Both the position numbers and the translations under genes were made by a program. The notes under the pieces were generated by a model that was given only the letters and a program-made list of their open reading frames with translations, was not told where the DNA came from and did not search any database. From NCBI GenBank assembly GCA_024641205.1, contig JAHEDM010000030.1, forward strand, positions 1 through 12,669: 12,669 nucleotides of DNA, in the 5' to 3' direction. The DNA comes from Actinomycetes bacterium (GTDB lineage Bacteria > Actinomycetota > Acidimicrobiia > Spongiisociales > UBA4744). Positions 7,536 to 12,669 of the stretch are shown here, piece by piece. Position 1 is the first letter of the stretch. Each line of letters opens with the position of its first letter.

Positions 7536-8823
7536 GCGGGCACCCCCCTTGCACGATGTGCTGCCGGAGCTCGTCTGCGAAGTATTTCGCTACCGAGGTG
7601 ATCGGCGAGACCGCCGAAGGGCCGAGCGGACAGATGGTCGTTTGCTTGGGCGGCCACGTCAGGCCGGGGCTGATGTTGTCCGAAACGTCGAGCAGCAGCT
7701 CGGCATCGATGGGCCGGCCCGATCCCGCCTCGATTCTCCGCAGGATCATCTCGAGCCACGTGGTGCCTTCCCGGCAGGGAGTGCATTGCCCGCACGATTC
7801 GTGGGAGAAGAACCGCACCACTCGCTCGGCTGCCTTGACCACGCAGGTGGTCTCATCCATGACCACTACCGCCCCGGAGCCGAGCATCGACCCTGCTGCA
7901 CCTGTGGCTTCTTTGGTGATCTCGAGATCAAGATGGTGCTCGGGGACGAACCAGGGAGCCGAGGCTCCGCCGGGAATCCATGCCTTCAGTCCCCGGTCCT
8001 CTCTCATGCCCCCGGCCACGTCGAAAATGAGTTCGCGCCAGGTGATGCCGTGGGGCAGTTCGTAGTTCCCGGGTTCTTTGACGTGCCCCGAGACAGAGAA
8101 GAGGAATGTCCCGGTATCGGTGGCATGACCGAGCGCCCGGTAGTCGTCGGTCCCCATCTCGAAGATGTGCGGCAGATTCGACACCGTCTCGACGTTGTTG
8201 ACGATCGTTGGCATCATGTAGAGCCCTTTGGCGGCCGGGAAATAAGGCGGTTTGAGCCGGGGCTCGCCCCGTTTGCCTTCCAGGCTGTTGATCAAAGCGG
8301 TTTCCTCACCGCAGATGTATGCGCCGCCACCGAGGTGCACGGTGACGTCGAGGTCGTAGTCGGTACCGAAGATGCCTTTCCCCAGGTAGCCGGCGGCATA
8401 CGCCTCGTCGATGGCTTGCTGAACTCGCCGGGCCGGTTTCGGGTACTCGCCGCGGATGTAGATGAAGGCTTCGCGGACCTCGTTTGCGACCGAAGCGATA
8501 ATGATGCCTTCGATCATCTGGTGCGGGTCTCTCTCCAGCAGTTGGCGGTCCTTGAAAGTGCCGGGTTCGGACTCGTCGCCGTTGACGACGAGGTAGGCCG
8601 GCCGGGCCGGGGCCAGAAAGCTCCATTTCAACCCGGCCGAAAACGCGGCTCCACCTCGACCCAGAAGTCCTGACGTCTTGACCAGCTCGACGATCTCGTC
8701 ACGGGTCATGTCCATCGCCCGGCGGGCTTGCACGTAGCCGCCGGTAGCTTCATACATGACCAGGGTGTGCGAATCAGTCGGGTGTTCGGCCATCCGGGCG
8801 AAGAGAACCTGCGCGTGGCTCAT
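7528..8823 (-). CDS. nuoF: NADH-quinone oxidoreductase subunit F (NADH- and FMN-binding)
   Basis: Catalytic N-module subunit: it oxidises NADH, holds FMN and cluster N3, and feeds the FeS chain. It has 431 residues. The FMN/NADH site is seen as LLGRGGAAFSAGLKW (53-67) and NGDESEPGTFKDR (81-93), and the glycine-rich GGGAYICGEETALINSLEG follows. Cluster N3 ligands are Cys344, 347, 350 (SCGQCTPCREG) and Cys398 (TICPLGPSA). The interval from the third to the fourth ligand is 48 residues, against 41 in E. coli and Thermus (recalled ligand numbers); the extra residues fall in ISPGLTWPPKQ. ATG at 8823 overlaps the nuoE stop by 4 nt (ATGA) with GGGGGAG upstream. The frame is open upstream to 9075, but that part is antisense-like low-complexity sequence inside nuoE and is rejected. 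Confidence 0.98.
   Translation of the reverse strand: MSHAQVLFARMAEHPTDSHTLVMYEATGGYVQARRAMDMTRDEIVELVKTSGLLGRGGAAFSAGLKWSFLAPARPAYLVVNGDESEPGTFKDRQLLERDPHQMIEGIIIASVANEVREAFIYIRGEYPKPARRVQQAIDEAYAAGYLGKGIFGTDYDLDVTVHLGGGAYICGEETALINSLEGKRGEPRLKPPYFPAAKGLYMMPTIVNNVETVSNLPHIFEMGTDDYRALGHATDTGTFLFSVSGHVKEPGNYELPHGITWRELIFDVAGGMREDRGLKAWIPGGASAPWFVPEHHLDLEITKEATGAAGSMLGSGAVVVMDETTCVVKAAERVVRFFSHESCGQCTPCREGTTWLEMILRRIEAGSGRPIDAELLLDVSDNISPGLTWPPKQTTICPLGPSAVSPITSVAKYFADELRQHIVQGGCPLD
7543..7550 (-). promoter_or_regulatory. Ribosome binding site of nuoG
   Basis: AAGGGGGG on the minus strand inside the end of nuoF, 7 nt before the TTG at 7535. It decides the unusual TTG start of nuoG. Confidence 0.65.
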
Positions 8824-9440
8824 ACTTCTCCCCCCGGGGTGGTGCCGTATGGCCCGAAGGCCGGGTAGGGGCCAACCGCGTTTTCCGATTCGGCGATAGC
8901 CCAGTCGAACGAGCGGCGGCCACCGAACCGTTCCTGCATGTCGTCTGTGTTGACGACTTCCGGGCGTTCGTCCTGCAGCCAGCGACACAGGGCGCGAGCC
9001 TGGTCCGGGGTCGACCCCTCGATCAGCTCGTAGTTGACCTGGACTGCCGGAGCACCGCCACAGGCGCCCAGGCACTCGACGTGCTCAACCGAGAAAAGCC
9101 GTTCTGCATCGGTCTCACCGTGCGGCACCCCGGTCGCTTCCTCAACCGCCTCGAGTACGTCGTCGCCGCCCAGCAACATGCACGAGATCGACGTGCAGAC
9201 CGATACGAGATACTGGCCAAGAGGTTCGGTCTTGAACATGCCGTAGAACGTGGCCACCGATTGGACCTGCGCCGGGGTATGACCGGTCCAGCCGGCCACC
9301 TCTCCCATACCGGCTTCGGTGAGATAGCCGTCCTGGCGCATTGCCAGGTAAAGCAGCGGCATGACGGCCGACTTGGGATCGGGATACCGGCCGATGAGCT
9401 CCTTGGCTCGTTCCTGAACGTCGGCTGGCCAGAGGCTCAT
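8820..9440 (-). CDS. nuoE: NADH-quinone oxidoreductase subunit E (thioredoxin-like [2Fe-2S])
   Basis: N-module subunit that binds cluster N1a next to NuoF. It has 206 residues. After an N-terminal helical part (PADVQERAKELIGRYPDPKS, then LLYLAMRQDGYLTEAG) comes the VATFYGMFKTEPLG motif and the thioredoxin-like domain with all four ligands: Cys82 and Cys87 (VCTSISC) and Cys123 and Cys127 (VECLGACGGAP). Residues from about 160 to the end form an extra tail (RRSFDWAIAESENAVGPYP) beyond the minimal fold, rich in Gly and Pro at its end. The start is ATG 9440. The open frame extends upstream to 9590, but those codons would translate the palindrome and heptamer repeats, so they are rejected. Its GGGAG ribosome site lies inside a perfect palindrome that ends 1 nt before the ATG. 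Confidence 0.97.
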   Translation of the reverse strand: MSLWPADVQERAKELIGRYPDPKSAVMPLLYLAMRQDGYLTEAGMGEVAGWTGHTPAQVQSVATFYGMFKTEPLGQYLVSVCTSISCMLLGGDDVLEAVEEATGVPHGETDAERLFSVEHVECLGACGGAPAVQVNYELIEGSTPDQARALCRWLQDERPEVVNTDDMQERFGGRRSFDWAIAESENAVGPYPAFGPYGTTPGGEV

Positions 9441-9441
9441 G

Positions 9442-9466
9442 GTCGAGCTCCCGTCGGGAGCTCGAC
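9442..9466. promoter_or_regulatory. Perfect 25-bp palindrome covering the nuoE ribosome binding site
   Basis: Arms GTCGAGCTCCCG (9442-9453) and CGGGAGCTCGAC (9455-9466) are exact inverse complements around the single base 9454. In the minus-strand transcript this gives a stem of at least ten base pairs closing a 5-nt loop. It ends one base before the nuoE ATG, and the presumed Shine-Dalgarno GGGAG is in its 3' arm. It could limit nuoE translation, act as an RNA processing or stability site, or be the end of the adjoining repeat element; the sequence does not say which. Confidence 0.75.
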
Positions 9467-9531
9467 GTACGTTGTACTTCGTACTTCGTACTTCGACCCG
9501 CGCTGTACAAGATACGAAGTACGAAATACGA
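9467..9531. repeat. Inverted pair of heptamer arrays in the nuoD-nuoE spacer
   Basis: Left array, 9467-9494: GTACGTT then GTACTTC three times. Right array, 9504-9531: TGTACAA, GATACGA, AGTACGA, AATACGA. A 9-bp spacer (9495-9503, GACCCGCGC) lies between. The right array is the inverse of the left: 9474-9490 and 9513-9529 pair over 17 positions with one mismatch that becomes a G-U pair in the nuo transcript, closing a 22-nt loop. A long RNA hairpin is therefore expected between nuoD and nuoE. There is no T-tract, so it is not a standard intrinsic terminator. Confidence 0.8.
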
Positions 9532-9552
9532 TCGAGCGCAGCGAGATCTTCA
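9530..9552 (-). repeat. Conserved 23-bp block at the nuoD stop codon (copy 2)
   Basis: On the minus strand: the nuoD TGA followed by AGATCTCGCT-G-CGCTCGATC. It matches the block after the nuoK stop (2339-2317) at 22 of 23 positions, although nuoD and nuoK are unrelated genes. It runs straight into a heptamer array at its other end. Confidence 0.75.
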
Positions 9553-10917
9553 CCGGTCCACATCTCCCATGACCGCATCGACGGAGGCAATCGTGGCGAC
9601 GCTGTCTGCTACCAGTGAGTCGGCCAGCATGATCGGCAAACCTTGCAGATTGGCGAACGAAGGGGCCCGGATGTGCATCCGGTACGGTTTGGCGCTTCCG
9701 TCGGACACGATGTAACAGCCGATCTCGCCGCGAGGCGATTCGATGGCGACGTACGCCTCTCCCTCCGGGACCTTGAAACCTTCGGTGAAGAGCTTGAAGT
9801 GATGGATCAGCGCCTCCATCGATTCATCGATCCGCTTGCGGGGCGGTGGAGTGACCTTGCGGTCGTCGGTGCGGTAATCCCCGGCAGGCATCCGGTTGGC
9901 CACCTGCTGGACGATTCGGAGTGATTGGAGAATTTCCTGGACACGGATCCGGTACCGGTCGTACACGTCGCCGTTTGACCCGACGGCGACATCGAATTCG
10001 TACTGCTCGATCCCCGAATACGGTTGGCTCTTACGCAGGTCGAGATCGACGCCGGTGGCCCGCAGCGGGGGTCCGGTGATCCCGTAGGCGAGGCATTCCT
10101 CGGCAGAGATCACGCCTACCCCGCGAGTCCTCCCCTCCCATATGGGGTTGGCTTTCAGCAGGTCTTCATAGTCGGCGACCCCGATGGGGATCTTTTCGAC
10201 TATCTCCGCGATGTCTTCTTCCCACCCGTCCGGCAGGTCGGCGGCTACGCCTCCGGCGCGGATGTAGTTGTGGTTCATCCGCAGGCCGGTGGTCTTCTCG
10301 AAGAACGCGAGGATCAGCTCCCGTTCGCGGAACCCGTACAGCATCATCGAAAGGGCCCCAACGTCCATACCCTGGGTAGCGAGCGAAACCAGATGGCTGG
10401 CTACCCGGTTCAGCTCGGTCATCAGGATCCGGATGGCCTGGGCGCGGGGCGGAATCTCAACCTCGAGCAGCTTTTCGGTGGCAAGCGCAAAGACCAATTC
10501 GTTGAAGAGCGGGGCGATGTAATCCATCCGGGTGACGTTGGTGCCGCCTTGCATGTACATCAGGCTTTCGCCGGTCTTCTCCATCCCGGTGTGCAGATAC
10601 CCGATGATCGGCTTCACGCGGCGAACGATCTCCCCTTCCAGCTCGATCTGGAGGCGCATGACCCCATGGGTGGAAGGGTGCTGCGGACCCATGTTGATGA
10701 TCATCCGCTCGTCTTCGGAGATCTGGTCGTCGAGGACGTAGTCGTCAGCTACCCGAACACCCATCTGCTCAACCAGTCGCTGCTGCGATTCATCCAACCG
10801 CATGGTCTGGGCGCCTTCGTCGGTCGAGTGGCTCATCCAGTCGGGAGCTTCCTCCGCTGTGATCCACACGTCGCGATGCTCACGGGCCGGCTTGGGGGCA
10901 CGAGTGTCTTCGGCCAT
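9550..10917 (-). CDS. nuoD: NADH-quinone oxidoreductase subunit D (49-kDa homologue)
   Basis: Q-module subunit that, with NuoB, forms the quinone headgroup site. It has 455 residues. The quinone-site histidine is His84 in INMGPQHPSTHGVMRL, and the partner tyrosine is Tyr133 in TNVTRMDYIAP; the 49-residue spacing equals that of His38 and Tyr87 in Thermus. The C-terminal signature is SPRGEIGCYIVSDGSAKPYR followed by MHIRAPSFANLQGL. The N-terminal 72 residues before this are polar and charged (AEDTRAPKPAREHRDVW onward). Here nuoD is not fused to nuoC. ATG 10917 shares one base with the nuoC stop (TGATG) and has AGGTGA upstream. Internal ATGs at codons 28 and 39 are possible but less well placed. 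A repeat-filled 109-bp spacer follows. Confidence 0.98.
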   Translation of the reverse strand: MAEDTRAPKPAREHRDVWITAEEAPDWMSHSTDEGAQTMRLDESQQRLVEQMGVRVADDYVLDDQISEDERMIINMGPQHPSTHGVMRLQIELEGEIVRRVKPIIGYLHTGMEKTGESLMYMQGGTNVTRMDYIAPLFNELVFALATEKLLEVEIPPRAQAIRILMTELNRVASHLVSLATQGMDVGALSMMLYGFRERELILAFFEKTTGLRMNHNYIRAGGVAADLPDGWEEDIAEIVEKIPIGVADYEDLLKANPIWEGRTRGVGVISAEECLAYGITGPPLRATGVDLDLRKSQPYSGIEQYEFDVAVGSNGDVYDRYRIRVQEILQSLRIVQQVANRMPAGDYRTDDRKVTPPPRKRIDESMEALIHHFKLFTEGFKVPEGEAYVAIESPRGEIGCYIVSDGSAKPYRMHIRAPSFANLQGLPIMLADSLVADSVATIASVDAVMGDVDR

Positions 10918-11474
10918 CAGGTCACCTGCGGGGAGGACTTGAACTGCACAGGAACGGCTCCAATGGCGAAGTCCTTGCGGAGAGGATGTCCGACCCAATC
11001 GTCGGGAAGCAGGATGCGGGTCAGGTCGGGATGGTCTTCAAAGATGATCCCGAACATATCGAATGTCTCCCGCTCAAAGAAGTTGGCGCCCGGATACACC
11101 GGCACAAGTGACGGCACGGTTGGGTCGTCGCCCGGTTCGCCGGCAGGGACCGGCACCCTCAGCCGCAGGCGGATGTTGTGCTGTAGGGAAAGCAAACCGA
11201 CTACCACTTCGAAGCGAATCTTGCGAACCCGCAGGTAGTCGACTGCGGTGAGATCGACCAGCATCTCGAATCCCGCGGTGCGCGCCGCCAAGGCGAAGTC
11301 GCGCAGTTGGCTCTTCGGCACGACCGCTGTGTCTTGCCCACTCGAGAGTCGCCACTCGACGGCGTCGAATTGCTCGAGCAGGCCGGCCAGGGTCGGATGG
11401 TCGGGGAGCGGCCGCGGCGGCGCCTCGACGGCTTCTTCTGCTGCCTCTGCGCCGTTGATTGGTACTTCGGTCAT
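10917..11474 (-). CDS. nuoC: NADH-quinone oxidoreductase subunit C (30-kDa homologue)
   Basis: Q-module subunit without cofactors that supports NuoB and NuoD. It has 185 residues, encoded separately from nuoD. The family signature is at residues 134-169: ERETFDMFGIIFEDHPDLTR followed by ILLPDDWVGHPLRKDF. The N-terminal 30 residues (AEAAEEAVEAPPRPLPDHP) are acidic, alanine- and proline-rich and probably flexible. A short insert, PVPAGEPGDDPTVPS, lies in the loop before the signature strand. ATG 11474 shares one base with the nuoB stop (TGATG). The open frame upstream to 11555 lies inside nuoB and is rejected. The ribosome site is weak (GGGAG about 11 nt upstream), so translation is probably coupled to nuoB. 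Confidence 0.97.
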   Translation of the reverse strand: MTEVPINGAEAAEEAVEAPPRPLPDHPTLAGLLEQFDAVEWRLSSGQDTAVVPKSQLRDFALAARTAGFEMLVDLTAVDYLRVRKIRFEVVVGLLSLQHNIRLRLRVPVPAGEPGDDPTVPSLVPVYPGANFFERETFDMFGIIFEDHPDLTRILLPDDWVGHPLRKDFAIGAVPVQFKSSPQVT

Positions 11475-11944
11475 CAGTAGGTGATCTCCCCCGACATGAT
11501 CTTGTTCTGCAGGGTCAGGATCCCGTGGATCAGCGACTGCGGCCCGGGCGGGCATCCCGGCACATACACATCGACGGGCACAATCTGATCGACACCCTGC
11601 ACGAGCGCGTAGTTATTGAACATGCCACCGGTGGAAGCACAGGCACCCATCGAGATCACCCATTTTGGCTCAGGCATCTGGTCGTAGACATTGCGCAACA
11701 CCGGCGCCATCTTTTGGGATACCCGGCCGGCAACGATCATCAGATCTGCTTGGCGGGGCGACGCCCGGAAGACCTCCATCCCGAAGCGGGCGAGGTCGTA
11801 GTGGGCGGTACCGGCCGCCATCATCTCGATGGCACAGCACGCCAGACCGAACGTGGCAGGCCACATAGACCGGGTACGGGCCCAGTTGGCTACCTTGCCG
11901 AGCGAAGTGAGGATGATCCCGGGCGGCGTAACGGCCTGATCCAC
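11474..11944 (-). CDS. nuoB: NADH-quinone oxidoreductase subunit B (cluster N2)
   Basis: Q-module subunit that carries the terminal cluster N2, from which electrons reach quinone. It has 156 residues. All four ligands are present: the tandem Cys36-Cys37 (FGLACCAIEMM), Cys102 (SMGACASTGG) and Cys131 (YVPGCPPGPQ). Their spacing matches Thermus Nqo6 exactly (45, 46, 111, 140). The segment FRASPRQADLMIVAGRVSQK is also typical. The start is GTG at 11944, which shares one base with the nuoA stop (TAGTG), and GAGGAGG lies 7 nt upstream, so the N-terminus is MDQAVTPPGIILTSLGKV. Confidence 0.98.
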   Translation of the reverse strand: MDQAVTPPGIILTSLGKVANWARTRSMWPATFGLACCAIEMMAAGTAHYDLARFGMEVFRASPRQADLMIVAGRVSQKMAPVLRNVYDQMPEPKWVISMGACASTGGMFNNYALVQGVDQIVPVDVYVPGCPPGPQSLIHGILTLQNKIMSGEITY

Positions 11945-12360
11945 TACGCGGCCTCCTCATCCACGGTGTCGGGAGCGAGGCGATAGCGGGCCCTTCTGGG
12001 GATGTTCCAGTCGAGCGCGCCCCGTTTCCAGACATAGCCGAGGGTTTCGATCACCAGTGCGGTGAAAATGCCGACAGCCGCCAATCCATACCAGCCAAGT
12101 TCTCGAAATCGAACCGCCCAGGCGAACAAGAAGATGATCTCAATGTCGAAGATGACGAACAGCATCGCCACCAGATAGAACTTGACCGGGAACCGTTGTG
12201 AAGGTTCGACCTCAGGGACGATGCCGCACTCGTAGGGAGCCAGCTTCTCGGGAGTGGGCCGGCGGGGCGAGAGCAGGTTCCCGAGGTTGATGGAGGCCAC
12301 CGCGAAAACGATCACGAGCAAGAGCATGATGGCGATGGGCAGGTAATCGGCCAGGTTCAC
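11944..12360 (-). CDS. nuoA: NADH-quinone oxidoreductase subunit A
   Basis: First gene of the operon: a membrane subunit (homologue of ND3) at the junction between the arms. It has 138 residues and three hydrophobic helices. The conserved loop between helices 1 and 2 is seen as APYECGIVPE with Glu44 and Cys45, the cysteine whose exposure reports on the active and deactive states in mitochondria. Helix 2 holds Asp72 and Glu74 (FVIFDIEIIFLFAWA), spaced from Glu44 as in E. coli NuoA (51, 79, 81). The start is GTG at 12360 with AAAGGAGA about 7 nt upstream. The C-terminal 25 residues (IPRRARYRLAPDTVDEEAA) are polar. Stop TAG overlaps nuoB by one base. Confidence 0.98.
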   Translation of the reverse strand: MNLADYLPIAIMLLLVIVFAVASINLGNLLSPRRPTPEKLAPYECGIVPEVEPSQRFPVKFYLVAMLFVIFDIEIIFLFAWAVRFRELGWYGLAAVGIFTALVIETLGYVWKRGALDWNIPRRARYRLAPDTVDEEAA

Positions 12361-12367
12361 GCGCGCG

Positions 12368-12375
12368 TCTCCTTT
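12368..12375 (-). promoter_or_regulatory. Ribosome binding site of nuoA
   Basis: AAAGGAGA on the minus strand, 7 nt before the GTG at 12360; it supports the GTG start of the first operon gene. Confidence 0.75.
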
Positions 12376-12382
12376 CGGGACA

Positions 12383-12412
12383 AGACTAGGGAGAGATTGG
12401 CTTCGTACACAA
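12383..12412 (-). promoter_or_regulatory. Weak promoter candidate for the nuo operon
   Basis: On the minus strand TTGTGT (12412-12407) and TAGTCT (12388-12383) are 18 nt apart, resembling loose -35 and -10 boxes. Transcription would start near 12376, leaving a leader of about 16 nt with the ribosome site. The match is poor (three of six at -35), and short boxes of this kind occur by chance. The alternative is that the true promoter lies elsewhere in 12361-12509 or upstream of the racemase gene. Confidence 0.2.
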
Positions 12413-12441
12413 AACCGCGGTACGCAACAGGAAGCGTCCGC

Positions 12442-12457
12442 ATAGGTGGCCGCCTAT
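12442..12457. promoter_or_regulatory. 16-bp imperfect palindrome upstream of nuoA, possible operator
   Basis: ATAGGTGG / CCGCCTAT: 7 of 8 positions are complementary. It lies about 30 bp upstream of the weak promoter candidate, in the only intergenic leader of the operon. I do not recognise a known regulator site, and a chance occurrence is possible. Confidence 0.25.
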
Positions 12458-12480
12458 CGATCTCGCGCACGTCCTCGGTC

Positions 12481-12495
12481 GCGTGCTGGGCACGC
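12481..12495. terminator. Short GC hairpin after the racemase gene, possible weak terminator
   Basis: GCGTGC-TGG-GCACGC is a perfect 6-bp stem with a 3-nt loop, 15 nt after the racemase stop. No T-run follows on the minus strand, so it is not a canonical intrinsic terminator, and read-through into nuo is possible. Confidence 0.25.
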
Positions 12496-12509
12496 CGTCG
12501 CGGAGAGTT

Positions 12510-12669
12510 TCAGCCACTTTCGACAGCTCGGTCGGCAGCAGCTTCAGCATGGATACGGGTGGTGTCGAACAGCAACGTGTCGGTGTCTTCCGGGCCGATC
12601 AACAATCCGATTTCGGTGCAACCGAGCATCACTGCCTCCGCTCCACGTTGTTCCAGCTGCTTGATGATG
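12510..12669 (-). CDS. Asp/Glu racemase family protein, C-terminal 52 residues (truncated by window edge)
   Basis: Read on the minus strand from the right edge to TGA at 12512-12510, the fragment begins IIKQLEQRGAEAVMLGCTEI and ends FDTTRIHAEAAADRAVESG. The MLGCTEI motif is the second catalytic-cysteine region of cofactor-independent aspartate/glutamate racemases, and the FDTTRIHAEAA segment is the usual C-terminal helix start in the aspartate racemase (YgeA-like) branch. These enzymes interconvert L- and D-amino acids using two cysteines; only the second cysteine is visible here. The exact substrate cannot be told from the fragment. The gene lies 149 bp upstream of nuoA on the same strand. 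No functional link with complex I is known to me, so it is probably just a neighbour. Confidence 0.85.
   Translation of the reverse strand, partial: IIKQLEQRGAEAVMLGCTEIGLLIGPEDTDTLLFDTTRIHAEAAADRAVESG

Noticed and set aside
5274..7601. A 775-codon open frame on the plus strand, antisense to nuoG
   Set aside because: It is a shadow of nuoG in GC-rich codon usage. Its translation is rich in Arg, Gly, Asp and His with no recognisable domain, while nuoG on the other strand has all family motifs.
9467..9531. Rho-independent terminator between nuoD and nuoE
   Set aside because: The hairpin is strong but has no following U-tract and would cut the operon in the middle; a processing or stability role fits better.
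9441..9590. N-terminal extension of nuoE by 50 codons through the spacer
   Set aside because: The added codons would be the palindrome and heptamer repeats and part of nuoD. The start at 9440 gives the normal NuoE N-terminus and has a ribosome site.
12446..12664. A 72-codon plus-strand open frame at the right edge
   Set aside because: It is antisense to the racemase fragment, whose MLGCTEI motif supports the minus strand.

Overview
The window is a nearly complete, co-oriented operon for respiratory complex I (proton-pumping NADH:quinone oxidoreductase, type I). All genes lie on the minus strand and read from right to left in the order nuoA-B-C-D-E-F-G-H-I-J-K-L-M. Twelve genes are complete. 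nuoM runs off the left edge after 113 codons, and nuoN, if present, lies outside. At the right edge, upstream of nuoA, are the last 52 codons of an Asp/Glu-racemase-family gene on the same strand.

Organism (inference only): the DNA is GC-rich and five of the thirteen nuo genes start with GTG or TTG. There are separate nuoC and nuoD genes and a full A-to-M order. NuoG keeps the N7 cluster cysteines, and NuoF has a distinctive 'CPLGPSA' segment around its last cluster ligand. This suits a high-GC bacterium, most likely an Actinomycetota lineage such as Acidimicrobiia. The sequence alone does not prove this.

Layout from the 5' end of the transcript: racemase tail (12510-12669); a 149-bp leader with a weak promoter candidate and small dyads; nuoA, B, C, D (12360-9550); spacer; nuoE, F, G, H (9440-4006); spacer; nuoI, J, K (3833-2337); spacer; nuoL, M (2239 to the edge). 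NuoE/F/G form the NADH-oxidising N-module, NuoB/C/D/I the quinone-reducing Q-module, and NuoA/H/J/K/L/M the membrane arm. Every FeS-cluster ligand set looked for and the key membrane charged residues are present, so the complex should be functional.

Within blocks the genes overlap by 1, 4 or 8 nt or abut. The only three junctions with real spacers (D/E, H/I, K/L) all carry short tandem repeats of 7-bp period. Two of these are built as inverted pairs of arrays, and two share an almost identical 23-bp sequence that begins at the preceding stop codon. The nuoE spacer also ends in a perfect 25-bp palindrome that contains the nuoE ribosome binding site. These repeat elements are the least explained part of the window. 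The coding content is otherwise a standard housekeeping operon, and I see no novel enzyme or defence system.
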